A stretch of 20,129 bases of DNA from CAXNKG01 sp964202965 (GTDB lineage Bacteria > Acidobacteriota > Vicinamibacteria > Vicinamibacterales > UBA2999). The notes below the pieces were generated by a model that did not search any database, was not told where the DNA came from, and saw only the letters and a list, made by a program, of their open reading frames with translations. Positions 6,635 to 13,667 of the stretch are shown one piece after another. Location of the stretch: the NCBI GenBank assembly GCA_964202965.1, contig CAXNKG010000045.1:1-20129 (forward strand), read 5' to 3'. The position numbers and the translations under genes were made by a program. Numbering within the stretch: the stretch's first letter is position 1; each line of letters begins with the position of its first letter.

Positions 6635-8821
6635 GTGCCGAGACCCACTCAATATCCGCGAGCGCTGGGGATTGCGATGGCGATCGTGTTCGCCGTGCTG
6701 CTGTTCGGGGTGAGCACCCGTGAGGTCGTCGGCCAGCGGCCGGCGGTCGCAATCGATGCCGACGACATCGGCGGCGTGGTGACCGGTCCCAAGGGCCCGG
6801 AAGCCGGTGTCTGGGTGATCGCCGAGACCACCAACCTGCCCACCAAGTTCATCCGCACCGTCGTCACCGACGATCAGGGCCGCTACGTCGTTCCCGACCT
6901 GCCGAAAGCCATGTATGCGGTCTGGTCGCGCGGCTACGGCAATGTCGATTCGGCCAGGACGCAGAGCGAGCCGGGCAAGATCGTGAACATCTCCGCGATG
7001 CCCGCCCCGAGCGCACGAGCGGCCGCCGAGTACTACCCGGCGCAGTACTGGTTCGCGCTGCTCAAGGTCCCGGGCGCAACCGAGTTCCCGGGCACCGGGC
7101 CGGGCGGCAACGGCATCTCCCCGAACATCAAGAGCCAGGGCCAGTGGATTGCCGATACGGTCGGCACCGACGCGTGCATCTCCTGTCACGGCATCGGCAA
7201 CAAGGCGACGCGCACGATTCCGAAGGAGCTCGGCGCGTTCGACAACCACGCGGCCGCGTGGGATCGCCGCGTGCAGTCGGGGCAGGCGGGCAGCCAGATG
7301 ATCGGCCGCCTCACGAATTCAGGCCGCGCGCGCTCGCTCGGCATGTATGGCGACTGGACCGAACGGATCGCGAAGGGCGAGCTGCCGACATCCGCGCCGG
7401 CGCGTCCCCAGGGGATCGAACGCAACGTCGTCGTCACGCTGTGGGACTGGGCGGACCCGAAGTCCTATCTGCACGACGAGATCTCGAGCGACAAGCGCAA
7501 CCCGCGCGTGAACGCGAACGGCCCGATCTACGGCGCGCTCGAAGCCAGCGCGGACTACCTGCCGGTGGTCGAGCCCGCGAAGAACAGCTCGTCGCAGGTG
7601 AAGCTCGTGGTGCGCGACCCGAAGACGCCCAGCAGCGGCGCGACGGGTCCGCAGATGTCGTCGCCGTACTGGGGCGAAGAAGTGATCTGGAACAGCCAGG
7701 CGAACGCGCACAGCATGGCGATGGACGGACAGGGCAAGGTGTGGGTGGCCTCGAGAATCCGGACCAACCAGACGCCGGAATGGTGCCGCGAGGGATCAAC
7801 GCATCCGTCCGCGCAGGCGTTCCCGATCAATCAGAGCGGCCGCCAGGTGGCGATGTATGACCCGGCCACCAAGAAGGTCACCCCGATCGATACGTGCTTC
7901 GGGACGCACCACCTGAACTTCGCGGAGGACGCCACCGACACGCTCTGGTTCTGCGGCGGCGGCCCGGTCGTCGGCTGGTTCAACACCAAGGTCTACCAGC
8001 AGACGGGCGACGAGAAACAGGCGCAGGGCTGGACCGCGCTCGTGCTGGACACCAACGGCAACGGCAAGCGCGACGCGTATGTCGAACCCGATCAGCCGAT
8101 GGACCCCGCCAAGGACAAGCGGATCAACGCGCCGTACTACGGCGTGGCGCCGAGCCCGGTTGACGGATCAATCTGGGGCTCGGTCACCGGATTCCCCGGC
8201 GCGGTCGCGCGCCTGGTGCCCGGCCCGAACCCGCCGCAGACGGCGCTCGCCGAGTACTACGAGCTGCCGATGAGAGACGGCAAGCCCGTGGCGGCCTACT
8301 CGCCGCGCGGCATGGATGTCGATCGCAACGGCGTGGTCTGGATCGGCACGGCGAGTGGTCACCTCGTGAGCTTCGATCGCCGCAAGTGCAAAGCGCCGCT
8401 GAACGGCGCGAAGGCGACCGGCCAGCACTGCGCGGAGGGCTTCACGACGCACCCGCTGCCCGGACCGAACTACCAGAACGCCACCGAGTCGGGCAGCGCC
8501 GACTCGCCGTACTACACGTGGGTCGATCGCTTCGACCTGCTCGGCACCGGCAGCAACAACGTCCCGATGGTGACCGGCAACGAGTCCGAAGCGCTCGTCG
8601 CGCTCGTGAATGGCCAGATGCGCACCTTCCGCGTGCCGTATCCGATGGGCTATTACGGGAAGGGCTTCGACGGCCGCATCGACGATCCGAACGCGGGCTG
8701 GAAGGGCAAGGGCGTCTATTCGACGTTCGCGACGCGCGCGCCGTTCCACAGCGAAGGCGGCAAGGGCACGACCAGCAAGGTCGTGAAGTGGCAGGTGCGC
8801 CCGAACCCGCTCTCGAAGTAA
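6635..8821 (+). CDS. Secreted carboxypeptidase-regulatory-like / beta-propeller protein with one c-type haem motif
   Basis: A 728-residue protein starting at GTG with AGGAGG six bases upstream. An N-terminal hydrophobic segment (about 11-27) serves as signal or anchor. Residues about 45-122 form a carboxypeptidase-regulatory-like beta-sandwich (GVVTGPKGPEAGVWVIAETT, then DDQGRYVVPDLP). CISCH at 181-185 is a CxxCH c-type haem-binding motif. The C-terminal half shows repeated D-x-x-G-x-V-W strands typical of NHL/Vgb-like propellers: MDGQGKVWVAS, EDATDTLWFC, VDGSIWGS and VDRNGVVWIGT. From memory, this whole-length architecture is a family common in Acidobacteriota and annotated only as carboxypeptidase regulatory-like. 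The haem motif suggests electron transfer or oxidation of a periplasmic substrate, but no reaction is established. No partner genes are adjacent. Confidence 0.8.
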   Translation: MPRPTQYPRALGIAMAIVFAVLLFGVSTREVVGQRPAVAIDADDIGGVVTGPKGPEAGVWVIAETTNLPTKFIRTVVTDDQGRYVVPDLPKAMYAVWSRGYGNVDSARTQSEPGKIVNISAMPAPSARAAAEYYPAQYWFALLKVPGATEFPGTGPGGNGISPNIKSQGQWIADTVGTDACISCHGIGNKATRTIPKELGAFDNHAAAWDRRVQSGQAGSQMIGRLTNSGRARSLGMYGDWTERIAKGELPTSAPARPQGIERNVVVTLWDWADPKSYLHDEISSDKRNPRVNANGPIYGALEASADYLPVVEPAKNSSSQVKLVVRDPKTPSSGATGPQMSSPYWGEEVIWNSQANAHSMAMDGQGKVWVASRIRTNQTPEWCREGSTHPSAQAFPINQSGRQVAMYDPATKKVTPIDTCFGTHHLNFAEDATDTLWFCGGGPVVGWFNTKVYQQTGDEKQAQGWTALVLDTNGNGKRDAYVEPDQPMDPAKDKRINAPYYGVAPSPVDGSIWGSVTGFPGAVARLVPGPNPPQTALAEYYELPMRDGKPVAAYSPRGMDVDRNGVVWIGTASGHLVSFDRRKCKAPLNGAKATGQHCAEGFTTHPLPGPNYQNATESGSADSPYYTWVDRFDLLGTGSNNVPMVTGNESEALVALVNGQMRTFRVPYPMGYYGKGFDGRIDDPNAGWKGKGVYSTFATRAPFHSEGGKGTTSKVVKWQVRPNPLSK

Positions 8822-8828
8822 CTCTGTA

Positions 8829-8870
8829 GGGGATCGGGGATCGGGGATCGGATCCCTGGTCCCCGATCCC
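8829..8870. repeat. Inverted heptanucleotide repeat between convergent genes
   Basis: Three perfect copies of GGGGATC (8829-8849) are followed, in the opposite orientation, by GGATCCC TGGTCCC CGATCCC. GGGATCGGGGA (8830-8840) pairs perfectly with TCCCCGATCCC (8860-8870). It fills the 52-base gap between two convergent stop codons and could act as a bidirectional terminator, although no T-run follows on either side. Its 7-base period is shared with other repeats in this window. Confidence 0.8.
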
Positions 8871-8873
8871 TCC

Positions 8874-9722
8874 TTAAAATCCCAACTCACTTCCCGCGTT
8901 ATTCCGTCCTGCCGGCCACCAGGTCTGCCCGGCCAGTCCGTGGTGGCGGAAGTTCCGGATCATCGCCTGCGTCGACGGGTCGAGCAGGAAGCGCTCGAAG
9001 CCGCGCGCGCCCGCCTCGTCGACTCCTGCAATGCGCGAGGGATTCACCACAATCGACACCATGATGCGGGGCAGGAGCGGATCGTTCACGACGAGCGCCT
9101 CCATGCCGAGCGGGCGGCCCTGCAGGCGGCGCTCCTCCAGCAACCGCACGAAGGGCACCAGTCCCCACGCCGTGTAGGCGCCGCGCTGCGCCGCCATCTC
9201 GATGGCCGCCTGGTCGCGAAGCTGCAGATCCACCTGCCAGCCGCTCTTCGCCGGTGAGCCGGCGGCGCGCCAGAGCACGTCCGCAAGATACCGCTCGGTG
9301 GGCGCGTTGTTGACGAAGAACTCGGCGCCTCGCTCACTGATGCGGCGAATTGCGTCCGCAGCGTTGGTGGATCCGCGAATGCCCGCGGGGTCGTGGGCGG
9401 GACCGATCAGCACCGCCTGGTTCGAGAAGACCATCCGGGGCCACCGGCCGAGTCCCTCGGTCATGAACGCCTCGGTCCCCTGATGCCCGTAGTGCGCGAT
9501 GACGAGGTCGGCCTGGCCGGCGCGCGCCACGTCAAAGGCCAATTCCGTGATCTGCAGCGTCACGCGATAGCCCGTGCTGCGTTCGAAGACCGCGATCAGA
9601 TGCTCCAGCAGCACGTCCGGCGTAATGACGACCGCGACGCGGAGCACGCGCGTCTGTGCCTGCGCAGGCCCTGCGAGGAGAAAGGTGACCGCCGCCGCTG
9701 CCGCCCAAGCCGCTACACGCAT
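8874..9722 (-). CDS. TupA-like periplasmic substrate-binding protein
   Basis: A 282-residue protein with a Sec signal peptide (residues 1-22, cleavage AQA/QT). The mature sequence follows the PBP-like fold of tungstate/molybdate-type binding proteins: VFERSTGYRVTLQITE, then ADLVIAHYGHQGTEAFMTEGLG, VLIGPAHDPAGI, ADAIRRI, and late NDPLLPRIMVSIVVNP. Domain order and spacing resemble TupA. However, the T-T-T-S anion-binding motif usual near the N-terminus of TupA is replaced by AVVITPDV, so the ligand may differ. The start at 9722 is set by GGGAGG six bases upstream and by the signal peptide. No permease or ATPase gene is adjacent, so it is an orphan binding protein here. It is the only complete minus-strand gene in the window. 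Confidence 0.75.
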   Translation of the reverse strand: MRVAAWAAAAAVTFLLAGPAQAQTRVLRVAVVITPDVLLEHLIAVFERSTGYRVTLQITELAFDVARAGQADLVIAHYGHQGTEAFMTEGLGRWPRMVFSNQAVLIGPAHDPAGIRGSTNAADAIRRISERGAEFFVNNAPTERYLADVLWRAAGSPAKSGWQVDLQLRDQAAIEMAAQRGAYTAWGLVPFVRLLEERRLQGRPLGMEALVVNDPLLPRIMVSIVVNPSRIAGVDEAGARGFERFLLDPSTQAMIRNFRHHGLAGQTWWPAGRNNAGSELGF

Positions 9723-9762
9723 ATGTGCCTCCCTGTGGGGCACACCCTATCATGAAGGCAGG

Positions 9763-9807
9763 TGCCGGTTCGTCCTCGACGACGAGAATGCGCTGAGGCA
9801 CGTTCAT
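9763..9807 (-). pseudogene. 5' remnant of a response-regulator gene
   Basis: Read leftward, the frame gives MNVPQRILVVEDEPA, which is the first strand and acidic pair of a receiver domain. It then runs into unrelated sequence (PAFMIGCAPQ) leading to the ribosome-binding site of the binding-protein gene. Only about 15 codons survive. The ATG overlaps the stop of the preceding frame as ATGA (9804-9807), the arrangement of a real operon junction. I read it as one side of a deletion or insertion breakpoint. Confidence 0.6.
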
Positions 9808-9890
9808 GCGTCGGCGGCCAGCGTCAGCTGGAAGGCGGGGAAGACGATGCGTTCGCCGCGCATCGCGCGGACGACGAGCAGTCCGCCGCG
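9804..9890 (-). pseudogene. 3' remnant of the gene formerly upstream of the response regulator
   Basis: The frame ends RGGLLVVRAMRGERIVFPAF, then QLTLAADA and TGA. Its stop overlaps the ATG of the response-regulator remnant. It looks like a genuine C-terminus cut off from its 5' part; I do not recognise the family. In a two-component operon a sensor or accessory gene would be expected here. The left boundary of the surviving part is approximate. Confidence 0.4.
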
Positions 9891-9915
9891 CGAAGATGTC
9901 GCACGATGCCGGGAG

Positions 9916-9921
9916 TATAGT
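9916..9921 (+). promoter_or_regulatory. Candidate -10 box for msrB
   Basis: TATAGT lies 42 bases before the msrB ATG, in the divergent gap. No clear -35 hexamer is seen. The short AGAAG stretch just before the ATG is a weak ribosome-binding site. Confidence 0.4.
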
Positions 9922-9962
9922 CGTCTCGGTACGGACTCATGTGAAGGTAGGGTGAAGAAGCG

Positions 9963-10364
9963 ATGAAGAAGGAGCAGTGTCCGGTCGTCAAGACCGAGGA
10001 AGAGTGGCGTCAGGCGCTCACACCGCAGCAGTATGCGGTGCTCAGGGGGCACGCCACCGAGCCACCCGGCTCGTGCGCACTGCTCCAGGAACATCGCGCC
10101 GGCACGTTCAGCTGCGCGGGGTGCGGGCAGCCGCTCTTCATCGCCGACCGAAAATTTGAAAGCGGCACCGGCTGGCCCAGCTTCTTCGCGCCGCTCGAGG
10201 GTTCGATCGCCACGACCGTCGACCGCACCTTCGGCATCCAGCGCACGGAAGTCCACTGCAGCCAGTGCGGCGGTCACCTCGGCCACGTGTTCGACGACGG
10301 TCCGCCGCCCACGGGTCTTCGCTACTGCATTAACGGGATTGCCCTGAACTTCCAACCTGAGTGA
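9963..10364 (+). CDS. msrB: Peptide-methionine (R)-S-oxide reductase
   Basis: A 133-residue cytoplasmic enzyme that reduces methionine-R-sulfoxide in proteins, repairing oxidative damage with thioredoxin as electron donor. The family landmarks are all present. Two CxxC pairs bind structural zinc: Cys51/Cys54 (CAGCGQ) and Cys99/Cys102 (CSQCGG). The signature GTGWPSFF spans 68-75, and HLGHVFDDGP spans 105-114. RYCINGIALNF carries the catalytic Cys at 122 with the following Asn. Length is that of a single-domain MsrB with no fused MsrA. The gene stands alone between the decayed operon and the repeat upstream of asd. Confidence 0.96.
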   Translation: MKKEQCPVVKTEEEWRQALTPQQYAVLRGHATEPPGSCALLQEHRAGTFSCAGCGQPLFIADRKFESGTGWPSFFAPLEGSIATTVDRTFGIQRTEVHCSQCGGHLGHVFDDGPPPTGLRYCINGIALNFQPE

Positions 10365-10420
10365 GCCTAGAGCCCAGAGCCCAGAGCCCAGAGCCCAGAG
10401 CCCACAGCCTAGAGCCCAGA
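10365..10420. repeat. Eight-copy heptanucleotide tandem repeat upstream of asd
   Basis: Eight in-register 7-base units start one base after the msrB stop codon: GCCTAGA, four GCCCAGA, GCCCACA, GCCTAGA and GCCCAGA. Variation is limited to the fourth and sixth positions of the unit. The array lies between msrB and the lysine operon and covers the region where an asd -35 element would be expected. Confidence 0.92.
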
Positions 10421-10432
10421 GCCTCCTCTTGG

Positions 10433-10438
10433 TATGAT
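10433..10438 (+). promoter_or_regulatory. -10 box of the lysine-biosynthesis operon
   Basis: TATGAT ends 11 bases before the asd ATG, so transcription would begin about 4-5 bases upstream of the start codon and leave no room for a ribosome-binding site. The place for a -35 element falls within the heptanucleotide array. No lysine riboswitch or T-box fits in the 85-base gap. Confidence 0.5.
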
Positions 10439-10449
10439 CTCCACTTCAT

Positions 10450-11604
10450 ATGCAGGTAGGACTTATCGGCTGGCGCGGAATGGTCGGCTCCGTGCTCGTG
10501 CAGCGCATGCGCGAGGAGCGCGACTTCGATCTCATCGACCCGATCTTCTTTTCCACGTCGCAGGCGGGCGTCGCCGCGCCGGCGATTGGGAAGACCGCCG
10601 GTAAGACGCCGCCCTCGGTCAAGGACGCGCGCGACATCGCGTCGCTCATGGGCGCCGATGTTCTGATCTCCTGCCAGGGCGGCGAGTACACGTCCGAGAT
10701 CTATCCGAAGCTGCGCGCCGCCGGCTGGTCCGGCTACTGGATTGACGCGGCCTCCACGCTGCGCATGAAAGACGACGCGGTCATCATCCTGGACCCGGTC
10801 AACCGTCACGTCATCGACGCGGCGATCGACGCGGGTGTCACGGCGTTCATCGGCGGCAACTGCACCGTCAGCCTGATGCTGATGGCGATGGCGGGCCTCT
10901 TCCGCGCCGGCCTCGTGGAGTGGGTCAGCCCGATGACCTACCAGGCGGCCTCGGGCGCGGGCGCGAAGAACATGCGCGAGCTCGTCTCGCAGATGGGCGT
11001 CGTGCACGCTGCCGTCGCGTCGCGGCTGTCTGATCCCGCATCCGCCATTCTCGACATCGACCGCGAGGTGACCGACACGCTGCGCGGCAGCGCGCTGCCG
11101 ACGGGCGCGTTCGGCCATCCGCTGGCGGGGAGCCTGTTGCCCTGGATCGACAAGGACCTCGGCAACGGCCAGAGCAAGGAAGAGTGGAAGGCGATGGCCG
11201 AAGGCAACAAGATCCTCGGCCGCGAGCGCTCGCCGATTCCGATGGACGGGATCTGCGTCCGCATCGGCTCCATGCGGTGCCACAGCCAGGCGCTCACGAT
11301 CAAGTTGACGCGCGACGTCCCGCTCGCCGAGGTTGAATCGCTCCTGGCCTCCGCCCACGAATGGGTGCGCGTCGTCCCGAACGAGAAGGAGGCGTCGCTG
11401 CGCGAGCTCACGCCGGCCGCCGTCTCGGGAACGCTGCGCGTGCCGATCGGCCGGCTGCGGAAGCTGGCGATGGGGCCGGAGTACCTGACCGCGTTCACCG
11501 TCGGCGACCAGCTGCTCTGGGGCGCGGCCGAGCCGCTGCGCCGAGTGCTGCGGATCATTCTAGGCGTCGGGGCGAAGGCGCGTACCACCGCGACTGTGGC
11601 CTGA
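10450..11604 (+). CDS. asd: Aspartate-semialdehyde dehydrogenase
   Basis: A 384-residue enzyme that reduces aspartyl phosphate to aspartate semialdehyde with NADPH, the second step of the lysine/threonine/methionine pathway. The nucleotide-binding N-terminus VGLIGWRGMVGSVL (3-16) and overall length match the longer, gamma-proteobacterial-type Asd. The catalytic Cys is 138 in GGNCTVSLM and the acid/base His is 278 in RCHSQALTIKL. PMTYQAASGAGAKNM (161-175) is the conserved substrate/dimer region. The start at 10450 matches the family N-terminus; there is no ribosome-binding site, and a near-leaderless mRNA is predicted from the -10 box. It is the first gene of the dap operon. Confidence 0.97.
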   Translation: MQVGLIGWRGMVGSVLVQRMREERDFDLIDPIFFSTSQAGVAAPAIGKTAGKTPPSVKDARDIASLMGADVLISCQGGEYTSEIYPKLRAAGWSGYWIDAASTLRMKDDAVIILDPVNRHVIDAAIDAGVTAFIGGNCTVSLMLMAMAGLFRAGLVEWVSPMTYQAASGAGAKNMRELVSQMGVVHAAVASRLSDPASAILDIDREVTDTLRGSALPTGAFGHPLAGSLLPWIDKDLGNGQSKEEWKAMAEGNKILGRERSPIPMDGICVRIGSMRCHSQALTIKLTRDVPLAEVESLLASAHEWVRVVPNEKEASLRELTPAAVSGTLRVPIGRLRKLAMGPEYLTAFTVGDQLLWGAAEPLRRVLRIILGVGAKARTTATVA

Positions 11605-11619
11605 ACGGCTGGTGGTGAA

Positions 11620-11640
11620 CTACCAACCACCAACTACCAA
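11620..11640. repeat. Three-copy heptanucleotide repeat between asd and lysC
   Basis: CTACCAA, CCACCAA and CTACCAA in register, ending 6 bases before the lysC ATG. TGGTGGT (11610-11616) can pair with ACCACCA (11626-11632) to form a hairpin. It replaces any ribosome-binding site for lysC. Confidence 0.75.
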
Positions 11641-11646
11641 CTAGTC

Positions 11647-13002
11647 ATGGTCGTCCAGAAATTCGGCGGCACCTCCGTCGCCGATCCTGCCGCTGTTCAG
11701 CGACTCATCGAGATCGCACGCTCGGGCCGCGCCGATGGCCGCGGCCCCGTGGTCGTCGTGTCGGCGCTGAGCGGCGTCACCGACGTGCTCCTCACCATCG
11801 CCGCCGAAGCGGGCGCGTCGCGGACCGAAGTCGCCCTCGGCCACGTCGGTCGCCTCCGCGAGCGCCACCTCGCCATGGTGCACGCGCTTGTCGCCGACGG
11901 CGACCGCGGCGACCTCACGCGGCATGTCGAGGGGCAGTTCCTGGAACTCTCCTCGGTCGTGCAGGCGCTGGCCGTGCTCCGCGAGGTGTCGGTCCGCACC
12001 CTCGACGTGATTGCCGCTATGGGCGAGCTGCTCAGCTCGCGCATCATCGCCGCGGCGCTCAGGCAGGCAGGGCTGCCGGGCGAATGGGTCGACGCCCGCC
12101 GGGCGCTGGTTACGAACGACGATCACACGCGCGCGGTGCCCCTGATGCGCGAGACGACAGCCGCGATGCGCGCCGTCGTGAGCCCGCTCCTTGATGCCGG
12201 GCGGATCCCGGTGATGGGCGGGTTCGTCGGCGCAACCGCAGAGGGCCATACGACGACCCTCGGCCGGGGAGGATCCGATTATTCGGGGGCAATCGTCGGC
12301 GCCGCCATCGGCGCATCAGAGATCCAGATCTGGACCGACGTGGACGGCATGCTGACCGCGGATCCACGCCTGATTCCCCAGTCGAAGCGCGTGCCGCACC
12401 TGTCGTTCGCGGAAGCCGCGGAGCTCGCATATTTTGGCGCGAAGGTGCTCCACCCGAGTACGATCCACCCGGCGGTCGAGCAGAATATTCCCGTGCGCAT
12501 CTTGAACTCGCGGAAACCGGACGGTCCGGGCACGCGCATTACGGCGGAGCCGGACGCGGAGGGCGGCCCTCTGACGGCGATGGCGGCGAAGCGCGACCTG
12601 ACCGTCGTGGACATCACGTCGAGCCGCATGCTCATGGCGTACGGATTTCTGCGGCAGGTGTTTGAAGTGTTCGAGCGGTTTCAGACCGCGGTGGACGTCG
12701 TCACGACATCCGAAGTGAGCGTGTCGGTGACAGTAGACGACAGGCGGCATCTCGATGCGATCGTCGAGGCGCTGTCGGAATGCGGGGAGGTATCGGTGGA
12801 GCCCGAGATGGCGCTGCTCTGCGCGGTGGGCGACCGGCTGCGCGCCGATCCGGCCATCGCCGCGCGCGTCATACGAGTGCTCGAAGAGGTGCCGCTGCGC
12901 ATGATCTCGCAGGCCGCCTCACGCCGGAACATCACCGTCATCATGCGGCAGACGGATCTGCCGCACGCCATGCATCGCCTCCATGAGGAGTTCTTTCAAT
13001 GA
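11647..13002 (+). CDS. lysC: Aspartate kinase
   Basis: A 451-residue monofunctional aspartokinase that phosphorylates L-aspartate, the first committed step of the pathway. The N-terminal signature is KFGGTSVAD (5-13). SALSGVTD (39-46), LGRGGSDYSG (205-214), WTDVDGMLTADPR (229-241) and AKVLHPSTI (265-273) follow in the expected places. The C-terminal region from about 315 has two ACT-domain stretches (DITSSRMLMAYGFLRQVFEV and MALLCAVGDRLRADPAIAARV), the usual site of allosteric inhibition by lysine and/or threonine. The stop codon overlaps the dapB start by 4 bases (ATGA). No ribosome-binding site is seen, because a short tandem repeat fills that space. Confidence 0.96.
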   Translation: MVVQKFGGTSVADPAAVQRLIEIARSGRADGRGPVVVVSALSGVTDVLLTIAAEAGASRTEVALGHVGRLRERHLAMVHALVADGDRGDLTRHVEGQFLELSSVVQALAVLREVSVRTLDVIAAMGELLSSRIIAAALRQAGLPGEWVDARRALVTNDDHTRAVPLMRETTAAMRAVVSPLLDAGRIPVMGGFVGATAEGHTTTLGRGGSDYSGAIVGAAIGASEIQIWTDVDGMLTADPRLIPQSKRVPHLSFAEAAELAYFGAKVLHPSTIHPAVEQNIPVRILNSRKPDGPGTRITAEPDAEGGPLTAMAAKRDLTVVDITSSRMLMAYGFLRQVFEVFERFQTAVDVVTTSEVSVSVTVDDRRHLDAIVEALSECGEVSVEPEMALLCAVGDRLRADPAIAARVIRVLEEVPLRMISQAASRRNITVIMRQTDLPHAMHRLHEEFFQ

Positions 13003-13667
13003 AAGTGCTTCTTGTCGGCTACGGAAAGATGGGGCGCCTCATCGACGAGATGGCGCGGTCGCAGGGCACCGAGGTGACCGGGCGGATCGATCTGGGATCG
13101 GGCGACTGGTCCGCCGAGGCCGACGTCGCGATCGATTTTTCGACCGCCGAGGCCCTGCGCGGCCATTTCATCCACTATATCGATCGGAGACTTCCGGTCG
13201 TCATCGGGACCACGGGGTGGTCGGCGAACGCCGCGGAACTGCGCGAGCAGGCGGAGCGCGCGGGCATCGGCGTCGTCGCGGCGGCGAATTTTTCGATCGG
13301 CGTCAACCTGTTCGAGCTGATGGTGGCCGAGGCGTCGCGGCTGATGCAGTCGCATTCGGAGTTTGGCGCCTGGATCCACGAAGCGCACCACGCGACGAAG
13401 CGCGACGCACCGTCGGGAACGGCGCTGAGTCTCCGCGATGCCATGGTCGCGGCGTCCTTCAGCCGGCCGATCGAGGTCTCGTCGACACGCGCGGGAACCA
13501 TTCCCGGAACCCACACGGTCGGATTCGACTCCGCGTCGGATACGATCGAGCTGACCCACACGGCGCGGGATCGGCGCGGCTTTGCGGCGGGTGCCCTGAC
13601 GGCGGCGCAGTGGATACAGGGACGCCGCGGGTGGTTCACAATGAAGGACGTGCTCAGAGGGACATGA
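12999..13667 (+). CDS. dapB: 4-hydroxy-tetrahydrodipicolinate reductase
   Basis: A 222-residue enzyme that reduces the DapA product to tetrahydrodipicolinate using NAD(P)H. The Rossmann loop is VGYGKMGR (6-13), the conserved IGTTGWS is at 69-75, and the catalytic signature is EAHHATKRDAPSGTA (128-142) with the proton-donor His131 and Lys134. It is shorter than the usual 240-275 residues; the missing part lies between the first strand and the first substrate motif (around residue 30-40), while all active-site motifs remain. It overlaps lysC and dapA by 4 bases each (ATGA), which implies coupled translation. Confidence 0.95.
   Translation: MKVLLVGYGKMGRLIDEMARSQGTEVTGRIDLGSGDWSAEADVAIDFSTAEALRGHFIHYIDRRLPVVIGTTGWSANAAELREQAERAGIGVVAAANFSIGVNLFELMVAEASRLMQSHSEFGAWIHEAHHATKRDAPSGTALSLRDAMVAASFSRPIEVSSTRAGTIPGTHTVGFDSASDTIELTHTARDRRGFAAGALTAAQWIQGRRGWFTMKDVLRGT

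Noticed and set aside
10365..10420. CRISPR array
   Set aside because: Units are 7 bases with no spacers, so this is a simple tandem repeat.
10365..10449. Lysine riboswitch or T-box leader upstream of asd
   Set aside because: The gap is only 85 bases, is mostly tandem repeat, and lacks any conserved lysine-aptamer or T-box core.
12983..13663. In-frame upstream extension of dapA through the dapB region
   Set aside because: The extension lies in another frame of dapB, which has intact catalytic motifs. The family N-terminus and the ATGA overlap fix dapA at 13664.
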